Part shown: positions 52,392 through 60,454 of the stretch, piece by piece
Layout: each line of letters opens with the position of its first letter
Position numbering within the stretch: position 1 is the first letter of the stretch
Assembly: GCF_002934545.1 (NCBI RefSeq)
Contig: NZ_PTJA01000010.1
Location: 62,001 to 126,000, forward strand
Source of the DNA: Lacrimispora xylanisolvens
GTDB lineage: Bacteria; Bacillota; Clostridia; Lachnospirales; Lachnospiraceae
DNA: 64,000 bases
Reading direction: 5' to 3'
Position numbers and translations under genes: made by a program
Notes under the pieces: generated by a model
What the model was told of the DNA's origin: nothing
What the model saw: the letters and a program-made list of their open reading frames with translations, nothing else
Databases searched by the model: none

Positions 52392-53781
52392 TTTGATTTC
52401 TCCCCTCTTTCCTGTCAAGCTGGTTCATTTCATCAGAAATCCTTACTATATATGAAGTCATGGCTCTAAATTTACTGTAGCTGTCTCCATCTCCCTCCTC
52501 AATATCAGCTGCCAGTCTGGCAACCTCCTTTGTCAGCTTATGAACATTATCCCGGAGGAAATAGATGCAGTCCGACTCAGCGGCTTCCCCTCTGACAATA
52601 TCTTCTGCCAGTGCCTTACAGGTGGGAGCACCGCAGGAACCGCAGTCCAGTCCCGGAAATTTTTTCAAAAGCCGTTCTACCTGATTCAGCCTTGCAAAGC
52701 TTTCCATCATGGTATCCCCCAGGTGAAATACCGGCTCGTACTGGACCATGCTGGTCCATCTCACAAGTTCTTCCCCTTCTGATTCCATATGGCTTCTTGC
52801 CACAGGCATATATTTGCGAAGACGCTTTAACTTTACCTCCGCTACATAAGGGTTTTCAACGGTAAGAACCCCTCCTACGCATCCGCCGTTACAGGCATTT
52901 AACTCCACAAATTTTAAATTGGTAAATTTCTGGTCTTCCATATCCTCCAGAACCCGTATGACATTCTCAATCCCGTCTGCAGCCAGATAATCCTCTGTAA
53001 AGAGTCCGCTTGCTTCTCCTCCGCTTCTTCCCCAGCTGACGCCGATTTTTCCTGACGTTCCGATCTCCGGCGGTTCTTCTCCTACCGCTTTCATGCAGGA
53101 AAGAAGCCGTGGATAGACATCCTTAATGGCAAGGACTTTATCCACTTCACTGTGATCGGTTCCCAGGGGAGCACGGGCATAAGTCACCTTTGACGGACAT
53201 GGAGAAATAAATATGATCCCGATCTTCTCCCTGGGCAATCCCGTCTTTTCCATCGCTCTTCTCACTGCAAGTATGGCAGCCACCTCAACCGGAGGATTAA
53301 GCGGCAGAAGATTGGGGATTAAATTAGGAAAACGAACGCGGATGAGCCGTACCACCGAAGGGCATGCTGTACTGATTACCGGAAGCTTATCCGGATTCTT
53401 GCTTAAATACTCCCGGGTTGCCTCACTGACCAGTTCCGCCGCCGCACTCACTTCAAATACATCATCAAAGCCCATGAGCAGCAGTGCATTTAGCACAATA
53501 TTCACATCATCTAAGTTATTAAACTGGCTGTATAAGGATGGTGCCGGCAGGGCAACCGTGTATTCAAACTGCTTTAAATCCTCCATGGTATCGTAAATGG
53601 CATGTTTGGCGTGATGAGGGCATACACGGATGCACTCACCGCAGTCAATACAGAATTTACTGTTAATCTGTGCTTTTTTATTTCTGACCCTGATCGCCTG
53701 GGTGGGGCAGCGTTTAATGCAGTTAATGCAGCCCATGCAGAGATCCTCATCAAGTCTTACAGAATGATAAAATTTATCCAA
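52369..53781 (-). CDS. [FeFe]-hydrogenase-like sensory protein (group C/D type)
   Basis: A protein of 470 residues: two 4Fe-4S sites (CMGCINCIKRCPTQAI, CIDCGECIRVCPHHA), an H-cluster domain, and a C-terminal extra 4Fe-4S module (LDCGSCGAPTCKALAEDIV, about 385) with a helical tail. The four H-cluster cysteines remain (STACPSVV, SPCPSK, ELNACNGGCVGG), but the proton-relay Cys of TSCCP is Ala, as in known sensory hydrogenases; the M of MPC is Ser. It is therefore likely an H2 or redox sensor, not a fast enzyme. The TTG start (53781) follows AGAGGTG; it overlaps the next gene. Confidence 0.75.
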   Translation of the reverse strand: MDKFYHSVRLDEDLCMGCINCIKRCPTQAIRVRNKKAQINSKFCIDCGECIRVCPHHAKHAIYDTMEDLKQFEYTVALPAPSLYSQFNNLDDVNIVLNALLLMGFDDVFEVSAAAELVSEATREYLSKNPDKLPVISTACPSVVRLIRVRFPNLIPNLLPLNPPVEVAAILAVRRAMEKTGLPREKIGIIFISPCPSKVTYARAPLGTDHSEVDKVLAIKDVYPRLLSCMKAVGEEPPEIGTSGKIGVSWGRSGGEASGLFTEDYLAADGIENVIRVLEDMEDQKFTNLKFVELNACNGGCVGGVLTVENPYVAEVKLKRLRKYMPVARSHMESEGEELVRWTSMVQYEPVFHLGDTMMESFARLNQVERLLKKFPGLDCGSCGAPTCKALAEDIVRGEAAESDCIYFLRDNVHKLTKEVARLAADIEEGDGDSYSKFRAMTSYIVRISDEMNQLDRKEGRNQNDDKGTD

Positions 53782-53818
53782 TGGCTCACCTCTTTTTAGC
53801 AATCCATATTTTTTGCGG

Positions 53819-54238
53819 CTACAGATTCACCACCATCCGAATGGTGGTTCCTTCTCCTATCACCGTATGTATCTCCATCTCATCGGAATACTTTTTCATA
53901 TTGGGCAGTCCCATTCCCGCACCGAAACCAAGGGAACGCACCGCATCCGGAGCAGTGGAATAACCCGCCTGCATGGCAAGACCAATATCCGGAATGCCGG
54001 GACCAACATCTTCTAAAACCATCTCAATCCGTTCGGTTGATATATGTACCGTGATCTCCCCGCCTTTGGCATGTATTACCATATTGATCTCTCCTTCATA
54101 CATGGCAATGGCAACCTTGCGAACGGCTTCCGGTGTAACACCCATTTTTTTCAATTTGCTCTTTACATCGCTGCTTGCCTCTCCCGCTCTTGTAAAATCA
54201 TCCGGAGAAATCGTATAATGAAATGTAATGACATCCAT
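53819..54238 (-). CDS. Anti-sigma-factor/RsbW-like serine kinase ATPase
   Basis: A protein of 139 residues of the GHKL ATPase fold: KVAIAMYEGEINMVIHAKGG (N box), EDVGPGIPDIGLAMQ (G1), GFGAGMGLPNMKKYSD (G2). This is the size and layout of SpoIIAB/RsbW-type kinases that phosphorylate an antagonist or hold a sigma factor. No sigma factor or STAS antagonist is nearby. GGAGGTG precedes the ATG. It belongs to the DRTGG/hydrogenase-sensor operon, where it may be the switch. Confidence 0.85.
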   Translation of the reverse strand: MDVITFHYTISPDDFTRAGEASSDVKSKLKKMGVTPEAVRKVAIAMYEGEINMVIHAKGGEITVHISTERIEMVLEDVGPGIPDIGLAMQAGYSTAPDAVRSLGFGAGMGLPNMKKYSDEMEIHTVIGEGTTIRMVVNL

Positions 54239-54240
54239 AA

Positions 54241-54588
54241 TTAAATCGCACCTCCGTGTAGTCCTGCCTCATAGAGCATTCCGCAGGCAGAAAACATGCG
54301 GTGCCCGGTGGACAGAAGAATAATCCCCCTCTCAGCCGCCAGCTGGAGCATGGCTTCATCCGGCTTTTTCCCTCTTACAAACACGATGCACACAATATCA
54401 AGCATTTCAGCAGTCCGAACTACCTGGGGGTTACATAGTCCTGTGAGCAGTACAGAATGATCCTTTGAATAAGCAAGCACATCACTCATCATGTCAGAAC
54501 CGCAGGCGCTCTTCACCTCCTCAGACAGATGCTCCTCTCCAACCAGCACTTTTGCACCCAGTATTTTCCTGATATCTTCGACTGTCAT
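54241..54588 (-). CDS. DRTGG-domain protein, first copy
   Basis: A protein of 115 residues: MTVEDIRKILGAKVLVGEEH, CGSDMMSDVLAYSKDHSVLL, IVCIVFVRGKKPDEAMLQLA, STGHRMFSACGMLYEAG. This is one DRTGG fold, and the first gene of the operon. ATG 54588 is preferred because GGAGG is upstream; a start at 54606 has no such site. It is a paralogue of the gene at 52047, with low identity. Confidence 0.75.
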   Translation of the reverse strand: MTVEDIRKILGAKVLVGEEHLSEEVKSACGSDMMSDVLAYSKDHSVLLTGLCNPQVVRTAEMLDIVCIVFVRGKKPDEAMLQLAAERGIILLSTGHRMFSACGMLYEAGLHGGAI

Positions 54589-54797
54589 ATGGCCCTTTTC
54601 CTCCATCCATTCACGCTATTCACACAATTCAAGACATTATTAATAATTATATCATAAATAGTGCCTCAAGTGTATAAATTTCCCACGTAATGTTTGTTAT
54701 TTTTTTGTCGAATCTTGATTAAAACTATAGATTTTTTCTCAATAACATGATAAAATATCAGTTACATTGCATAAGCAACATTGAAGGAGGTTATCAA

Positions 54798-55292
54798 ATG
54801 ACTTGTAAAAAACAAGGCGTCCAGTTTAACGGGACAAAAGAGCAGGAAGTTGCTTTGAAAGAAATGATTTCCCAGCTCAAAGATACAAAAGGATCTCTTA
54901 TGCCTATCATGCAGAAGGCACAGGATATCTATGGTTATCTTCCAATTGAAGTTCAGACCATAATTTCTGATGAAACGGGTATTCCCCTTGAGAAGATTTA
55001 TGGTGTTGCCACTTTTTATGCCCAGTTTGCACTTCAGCCTAAGGGCAAATATCAGGTATCTGTCTGTCTTGGAACCGCATGCTACGTAAAAGGCTCCGGT
55101 GACATTTTCCATAAAATTGAGGATATACTTGGCATCACCAACGGAGAATGCACTCCGGATGGAAAGTTTTCTTTAGACTCCTGCCGCTGCGTAGGCGCCT
55201 GCGGTCTGGCTCCTGTCATGATGGTGAACGGAGAAGTTTACGGAAGACTGACAGTCGATGATGTTCCAGGTATTTTAGCCAAATACGAATAA
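54798..55292 (+). CDS. hydC: NuoE-like 2Fe-2S subunit of the bifurcating hydrogenase
   Basis: A protein of 164 residues, thioredoxin-like with the four cysteines of the 2Fe-2S cluster (VCLGTACYV and SCRCVGACGLAP). It carries electrons between NADH-side and hydrogenase subunits in HydABC complexes, which couple ferredoxin and NADH to H2. AAGGAGG precedes ATG 54798. The operon continues through 59827. The 209-bp region upstream separates it from the divergent sensor operon; no clear Rex site was seen there. Confidence 0.88.
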   Translation: MTCKKQGVQFNGTKEQEVALKEMISQLKDTKGSLMPIMQKAQDIYGYLPIEVQTIISDETGIPLEKIYGVATFYAQFALQPKGKYQVSVCLGTACYVKGSGDIFHKIEDILGITNGECTPDGKFSLDSCRCVGACGLAPVMMVNGEVYGRLTVDDVPGILAKYE

Positions 55293-55304
55293 TTACATAC
55301 GCTT

Positions 55305-55862
55305 ATGATGACAGAGATTTCTTTAAATATTTTGGATGTGGCAGAGAACTCCACACGGGCAGGCGCCAGCCTGGTTACCATTCTTGTTTCTGTGAATACC
55401 TCTACAGATGAATTGACCGTCCAGCTTTCTGACGACGGCTGCGGAATGACAAAAGAACAGTTAGAACACGTAACAGACCCGTTTTTTACCACCCGCCAGA
55501 CCAGAAAGGTCGGTCTTGGTATTCCGTTTTTCAAATATGCAGCGGAATCCACGGGAGGGAGCTTCTCCATCGAATCGAAACCGGGTATCGGAACGAAGAC
55601 AACTGCTGTTTTCGGACTCTCCCACATAGACCGAATGCCCTTAGGTGACATGAACAGTACCATTCAGACACTGATCACCTGCCATCCGGATACAGATTTT
55701 CTCTATATCTATCGTTATAACGAAGCGTCCTTTGAGCTGGATACCAGACTCTTTCGGGAGATTCTGGGTGAGATTCCCTTTGACTCACCAGAGGTAGCCG
55801 CTTACATAAAGGAATATTTATTTGAAAACAAATTGGAGACTGATGGAGGCGCGGTCATTTAG
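55305..55862 (+). CDS. Histidine-kinase-like ATPase within the hydrogenase operon
   Basis: A protein of 185 residues with a GHKL ATPase domain (about 1-115): LNILDVAENSTRAGA (N box), SDDGCGMTKEQLEHV, DPFFTTRQTRKVGLGIPFFK, PGIGTKTTAVF. It lacks an H-box and sensor, so it cannot act as a normal histidine kinase; the C-terminal 70 residues are unrecognised. It has no strong ribosome site and starts 12 bp after hydC. Presence inside HydABC operons of clostridia is recurrent, but its role is unclear. Confidence 0.8.
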   Translation: MMTEISLNILDVAENSTRAGASLVTILVSVNTSTDELTVQLSDDGCGMTKEQLEHVTDPFFTTRQTRKVGLGIPFFKYAAESTGGSFSIESKPGIGTKTTAVFGLSHIDRMPLGDMNSTIQTLITCHPDTDFLYIYRYNEASFELDTRLFREILGEIPFDSPEVAAYIKEYLFENKLETDGGAVI

Positions 55863-55886
55863 ACCCGTCAGAATTGGAGGATAAAC

Positions 55887-56264
55887 ATGAAGACTCTTGA
55901 AGAATTAAAAGCAATTCGGGAGAAGATGCAGAGTCAGGTCAGCATGCGCGGAGAGGATCACGCCCGTACCCGTATTTTAGTAGGTATGGCAACATGCGGA
56001 ATTGCAAGCGGAGCAAGACCTGTTCTTAATAAATTGTCAGATCTGGTTCAGGAGAACCATATGACAGACCGTTTTTCTGTTACCCAGACAGGCTGTATCG
56101 GTTTATGCCAGTACGAGCCTATCGTAGAAGTGTTAGAACCGGGCAAAGAAAAAGTAACCTACATTAGGATGACAGCGGAGAAGGCAGAGGAAGTTTATAA
56201 AGAGCATCTTCTGGGCGGACACGTTGTTCAAAACTACACATTATCATCTGCTGATATCAAATAA
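55887..56264 (+). CDS. Thioredoxin-like 2Fe-2S ferredoxin of the hydrogenase operon
   Basis: A protein of 125 residues: RTRILVGMATCGIASGARPV (first Cys) and TQTGCIGLCQYEP (two Cys) give the NuoE/thioredoxin-like 2Fe-2S pattern, with a third-fourth pair incomplete or in a variant spacing. GGAGGA precedes the ATG. It is 12 bp before hydB, whose N-terminus has a similar domain, so the complex may have two such electron carriers. Confidence 0.8.
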   Translation: MKTLEELKAIREKMQSQVSMRGEDHARTRILVGMATCGIASGARPVLNKLSDLVQENHMTDRFSVTQTGCIGLCQYEPIVEVLEPGKEKVTYIRMTAEKAEEVYKEHLLGGHVVQNYTLSSADIK

Positions 56265-56276
56265 GGAGGAATCAGG

Positions 56277-58064
56277 ATGTATCGTTCACATGTATTGGTT
56301 TGCGGCGGCACCGGATGTACTTCCTCCGGAAGCCAGCAGATTATGGTTAAATTAAGAGATGAATTAGGAAAGCAGGGTCTTTCTGAAGAAGTATCAGTGG
56401 TACAGACAGGCTGTCATGGTCTTTGTGCTCTGGGTCCCATTATGATTATCTATCCAGATGCTACTTTCTATGCAATGGTAAAAGAAGAGGATATTCCGGA
56501 GATTGTCAGCGAACACTTATTAAAGGGACGTCCGGTTGAACGCCTTCTTTATGATGAGACAGTAACTCCTACTGGAATCAAAGCCTTAAGTGATACAGAT
56601 TTCTACAAAAAGCAGCACAGAATCGCTTTAAGAAACTGCGGTGTTATTAATCCGGAAGAAATCGAAGAATACATAGGTACCGGCGGATATCAGGCACTTG
56701 GTAAGGTTCTTACCGAGATGACTCCTGATGACGTAATCCAGGTTCTTTTAGACAGCGGATTAAGAGGACGCGGCGGCGCTGGCTTCCCTACCGGAATGAA
56801 GTGGAAACTGGCGAAGCAGAATGATGCTGATCAGAAGTATGTATGCTGTAACGCAGATGAAGGTGACCCAGGCGCATTCATGGACCGTTCCGTATTAGAG
56901 GGCGATCCTCATGCATTGCTGGAAGCCATGACCATTGCAGGTTACGCAATCGGTGCATCTCAGGGCTTTATCTACGTTCGTGCTGAGTACCCAATCGCTG
57001 TTGACCGTCTTAAAATCGCCATTGAACAGGCCAGAGAGATGGAACTTTTAGGCGATGACATCTTCGGAACAGGCTTTTCCTTTAACATTGATCTTCGTCT
57101 GGGTGCAGGTGCATTCGTATGCGGCGAGGAAACTGCACTGATGGTATCCATCGAAGGAAACCGTGGTGAACCAAGACCAAGACCTCCTTTCCCTGCTCAG
57201 AAAGGTTTATTTGGCAAACCAACCATTTTAAACAATGTTGAAACTTATGCAAATATCCCACAGATCATCTTAAACGGCCCGGAATGGTTTGCAGCCATGG
57301 GTACAGAGAAATCCAAGGGAACAAAAGTATTCGCTTTAGGCGGCAAGATCCACAACACCGGTCTGGTAGAAGTTCCTATGGGTACCACACTGCGTGAAAT
57401 CATCGAGGAAATCGGCGGCGGCATTCCTAACGGAAAGAAGTTTAAAGCTGCTCAGACCGGCGGACCTTCCGGCGGCTGTATTCCTACCGAGCACTACGAT
57501 ATTCCAATTGACTATGACAACCTTCTTGCAATCGGCTCCATGATGGGTTCCGGCGGTCTGATTGTAATGGATGAAACCGACTGTATGGTTGATATCGCGA
57601 AGTTCTTCTTAGAGTTCACCGTAGAGGAATCCTGTGGTAAATGTACTCCATGCCGTATCGGTACCAAGCGTATGCTTGAGATACTTGACAAGATTACAAA
57701 AGGACAGGCAAAACCGGAAGATATTGACCGTTTAGAGGAACTGTGCTATTACGTGAAAGCCAACTCTGCATGCGGACTTGGCCAGACAGCTCCAAACCCG
57801 GTACTTTCTACCTTAAAGTACTTCCGTGACGAATACAACGCCCACATTTATGACAAGAAATGTCCGGCTGGTGTATGTAAGGCACTTCTTTCCTACTACA
57901 TCGATGCTGACAAGTGCAAGGGCTGTACGCTTTGTGCAAGAAACTGTCCTGCTAACGCCATTACCGGCTCCGTTAAGAACCTGCATGTGATTGATCCTGA
58001 AAAATGTATCAAGTGCGGCGTTTGTATGGAGAAATGTAAATTCGGCGCTGTCTATAAAAAATAA
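56277..58064 (+). CDS. hydB: Bifurcating hydrogenase NADH/FMN subunit (NuoF-like)
   Basis: A protein of 595 residues: thioredoxin-like 2Fe-2S lead (LVCGGTGCTSSGSQQ, QTGCHGLCALGP), FMN/NADH domain (GRGGAGFPTGMKWKLAKQ near 160, then AEYPIAVDRLKIA, GAGAFVCGEETALMVSIEG), SLBB region, 4Fe-4S (SCGKCTPCRIGTKRM), and a C-terminal double cluster (CKGCTLCARNCPAN, CIKCGVCMEKCKFGAV). All substrate sites are intact, unlike the NuoF-like protein at 17183. It is the electron-bifurcating NADH subunit. Confidence 0.92.
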   Translation: MYRSHVLVCGGTGCTSSGSQQIMVKLRDELGKQGLSEEVSVVQTGCHGLCALGPIMIIYPDATFYAMVKEEDIPEIVSEHLLKGRPVERLLYDETVTPTGIKALSDTDFYKKQHRIALRNCGVINPEEIEEYIGTGGYQALGKVLTEMTPDDVIQVLLDSGLRGRGGAGFPTGMKWKLAKQNDADQKYVCCNADEGDPGAFMDRSVLEGDPHALLEAMTIAGYAIGASQGFIYVRAEYPIAVDRLKIAIEQAREMELLGDDIFGTGFSFNIDLRLGAGAFVCGEETALMVSIEGNRGEPRPRPPFPAQKGLFGKPTILNNVETYANIPQIILNGPEWFAAMGTEKSKGTKVFALGGKIHNTGLVEVPMGTTLREIIEEIGGGIPNGKKFKAAQTGGPSGGCIPTEHYDIPIDYDNLLAIGSMMGSGGLIVMDETDCMVDIAKFFLEFTVEESCGKCTPCRIGTKRMLEILDKITKGQAKPEDIDRLEELCYYVKANSACGLGQTAPNPVLSTLKYFRDEYNAHIYDKKCPAGVCKALLSYYIDADKCKGCTLCARNCPANAITGSVKNLHVIDPEKCIKCGVCMEKCKFGAVYKK

Positions 58065-58081
58065 TGGAGGGAGATTGTATC

Positions 58082-59827
58082 ATGGAGAATATCACTATAA
58101 AAATCAATGGCATGGACGTAAGCGCTCCGGCAGGCTCCACCATTTTGGAAGCTGCCAGACTTGCCCAGGTAGAGATACCGACTTTATGCTTTTTAAAAGA
58201 TACCAATGAGATTGCAGCCTGCAGACTCTGTACCGTTGAGATCAACGGAGGAAGACTTGCTGCTTCCTGCGTATACCCAATCAATCCGGGCTTAGAGGTA
58301 AAGACCAATACTCCAAGCCTTCGTGAATACAGAAAGAAAACACTTCAGCTGATTCTTTCCAACCATGACCGTTCCTGCTTATCCTGCGTACGCAGCGGAA
58401 GCTGTGAACTGCAGACTTTATGTAAGGAAATGGGCGTGGATGCAGATGACTACTTTGACGGCGACAAGACTCCTTCCGTTCTGGACGAGAGTGCCGCTCA
58501 CATGGTCAGAGACAACAGCAAATGTATCCTCTGCCGCCGTTGTACTGCAGTTTGTGAGAAAGTACAGGGAATTGGCGTAATCGGACCAAATGATCGTGGA
58601 TTTGCCACATTTATCGGTTCTGCCTTTGATATGGGACTGGGAGAAACCAGCTGTGTTTCCTGCGGACAGTGTATCGCAGTATGTCCTACAGGAGCTCTTT
58701 ACGAAAAATCCAGTATTGATGAAGTAACTGCTGCCATAGCAGATCCTGCAAAGCATGTTATCGTTCAGACTGCACCATCTGTACGTGCTGCTCTTGGTGA
58801 GGAATTTGATTACCCGATCGGAACCAACGTTGAAGGAAAGATGGCTGCTGCTCTCAGAAGACTTGGCTTTGATAAAGTATTTGATACCAACTTCAGTGCA
58901 GATTTAACCATTATGGAAGAAGCACACGAGTTCATCGAGCGTGTACAGAACGGCGGCGTTCTCCCTATGATTACTTCCTGCTCTCCAGGCTGGGTTAAAT
59001 ACTGCGAGCACTACTTCCCGGATATGACAGAGAACTTATCTTCCTGTAAATCTCCGCAGCAGATGTTCGGTGCCATTGCCAAATCCTACTATGCAGAAAA
59101 GATGGGCATTAAGCCGGAAGATATCGTTTCTGTCAGCATTATGCCATGTACTGCAAAGAAATTTGAGATCGGCAGAGAAGATCAGGATGCCAACGGCGTT
59201 GCTGATGTAGATTATTCCTTAACTACCAGAGAATTAGCCAGAATGATCAAACAGGCTGGTATTCGTTTTAACAATCTTCCTGACGAAGAGTTTGATGCTC
59301 CTCTTGGAATTTATTCCGGTGCAGGCGTAATCTTCGGTGCTACCGGCGGCGTTATGGAAGCTGCTCTTCGTACTGCTGTAGAGACATTAACCGGTGAGGA
59401 ACTTAAGAAGCTGGATTTCACTGATGTCCGCGGTACAGAAGGGATCAAGGAAGCCACCTATCATGTTGGCGATATGGATGTAAAAGTTGCTGTTGCTTCC
59501 GGCCTTGGCAATGCAAGAGACCTTTTAAACAAGGTTAAATCCGGCGAAGCTGATTACCACTTCATCGAGATCATGGGCTGCCCAGGCGGTTGTGTAAACG
59601 GCGGCGGTCAGCCTCAGCAGCCAGGATATGTGCGCAACACCACAGATATCCGCACACTGCGTGCAAAAGTACTCTACGATACCGATGCAGCTGCACCGAT
59701 TCGTAAATCTCATGAGAACCCTGCGATCAAGGAACTCTATGCTACCTATCTTGGGGAACCTGGAAGTGAAAAGGCACATCACCTGCTTCACACCAGCTAC
59801 GTAAAAAGATCAATTAATAATAATTAG
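58082..59827 (+). CDS. hydA: [FeFe] hydrogenase catalytic subunit, group A
   Basis: A protein of 581 residues with NuoG-like N-terminal clusters (CFLKDTNEIAACRLC; HDRSCLSCVRSGSC; CILCRRCTAVC; CVSCGQCIAVCPTG) and a complete H-cluster domain: ITSCSPGWVKY, SIMPCTAKKFE, EIMGCPGGCVNGGGQP. The proton-relay Cys is retained. It makes or uses H2. ATG 58082 follows GGAGGGA; it is the last gene of hydC-ATPase-ferredoxin-hydB-hydA. C-terminal small-subunit-like tail (AAPIRKSHENPAIKELYATY) is present. Confidence 0.95.
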   Translation: MENITIKINGMDVSAPAGSTILEAARLAQVEIPTLCFLKDTNEIAACRLCTVEINGGRLAASCVYPINPGLEVKTNTPSLREYRKKTLQLILSNHDRSCLSCVRSGSCELQTLCKEMGVDADDYFDGDKTPSVLDESAAHMVRDNSKCILCRRCTAVCEKVQGIGVIGPNDRGFATFIGSAFDMGLGETSCVSCGQCIAVCPTGALYEKSSIDEVTAAIADPAKHVIVQTAPSVRAALGEEFDYPIGTNVEGKMAAALRRLGFDKVFDTNFSADLTIMEEAHEFIERVQNGGVLPMITSCSPGWVKYCEHYFPDMTENLSSCKSPQQMFGAIAKSYYAEKMGIKPEDIVSVSIMPCTAKKFEIGREDQDANGVADVDYSLTTRELARMIKQAGIRFNNLPDEEFDAPLGIYSGAGVIFGATGGVMEAALRTAVETLTGEELKKLDFTDVRGTEGIKEATYHVGDMDVKVAVASGLGNARDLLNKVKSGEADYHFIEIMGCPGGCVNGGGQPQQPGYVRNTTDIRTLRAKVLYDTDAAAPIRKSHENPAIKELYATYLGEPGSEKAHHLLHTSYVKRSINNN

Positions 59828-59837
59828 TTCATTTTTA

Positions 59838-59870
59838 AACTCCTTCTGCCTGGTCAGAAGGAGTTTTTTT
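59838..59870 (+). terminator. Intrinsic terminator after hydA
   Basis: A perfect 10-bp stem (ACTCCTTCTG / CAGAAGGAGT) with a 6-base loop, followed by seven T residues. Confidence 0.9.
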
Positions 59871-59946
59871 GTCATAAAAAGGAAATGAAATGAAAAATGC
59901 ATGGATCGTCTTAAATTCTCCATACTATGACTGGAGGTGATGAGAC

Positions 59947-60120
59947 ATGAGCCCAAAAGAATTAAATTATATTGAAGACGCTCTCGGACATGAAAATTTC
60001 TTAAAAACCCAGTGCCAGGATGCTGCACAAAATTTACAGGATCCTGAATTAAAAGCCTGCGCACAGCAGCTGCAGCAAAAACACCAGCAGATTTTCGATA
60101 ACATCTATAAATTAGTGTAA
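59947..60120 (+). CDS. Small spore-coat-associated-type protein
   Basis: A protein of 57 residues (MSPKELNYIEDALGHENFLK then QDAAQNLQDPELKACAQQLQ), helical, with the ferritin-like CotF flavour of the next gene. GGAGGTGAT precedes the ATG. It is 12 bp upstream of the CotF-type gene and most likely cotranscribed. The short length argues for a coat or germination-related accessory rather than an enzyme. Confidence 0.65.
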   Translation: MSPKELNYIEDALGHENFLKTQCQDAAQNLQDPELKACAQQLQQKHQQIFDNIYKLV

Positions 60121-60132
60121 GGAGGAAGCAAG

Positions 60133-60378
60133 ATGGACGATAAGTGTATTATGGAAAACTTACTCAACGTCACAAAGGGTGCCTGTGATTTATATCTGCA
60201 CGGAACCATCGAGTCCCCTACCATGAATGTACACCAGGCATTTGACAATGCGTTAAATGATACGCTGTGCATGCAGGACGATATCTATAAAAAGATGTCC
60301 GCCAAGGGATGGTATACCACAGAGCAGGCAGAACAGCAGAAAATTTCCAAAATAAAGAATCAGTTTGCAGGAATGTAA
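60133..60378 (+). CDS. CotF-like spore coat protein
   Basis: A protein of 81 residues. CDLYLHGTIESPTMNVHQAF, NALNDTLCMQDDIYKKMSAK and GWYTTEQAEQQKISKIKNQF match the CotF coat protein family of bacilli and clostridia. AAGGAGGA precedes the ATG. It supports an endospore-forming host. Confidence 0.75.
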   Translation: MDDKCIMENLLNVTKGACDLYLHGTIESPTMNVHQAFDNALNDTLCMQDDIYKKMSAKGWYTTEQAEQQKISKIKNQFAGM

Positions 60379-60392
60379 GCAGATATATGATT

Positions 60393-60426
60393 AAAAAAGT
60401 CCCTGCCGGGTTATAATCCGGCAGGG
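60393..60426 (-). terminator. Terminator between the coat genes and the group B hydrogenase
   Basis: CCCTGCCGG (60401-60409) with CCGGCAGGG (60418-60426); a T tract follows on the minus strand (complement of 60393-60398). It ends the minus-strand hydrogenase operon and may also stop the coat genes. Confidence 0.75.
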
Positions 60427-60454
60427 TTACTTATATCTGTTACTCTTATCTTAT

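Noticed and set aside
54589-54797. Rex or FNR operator between the two hydrogenase operons
   Set aside because: AT-rich stretches such as TTGTTATTTTT were inspected, but no sufficient dyad TTGTTAA-N4-TTAACAA was found.
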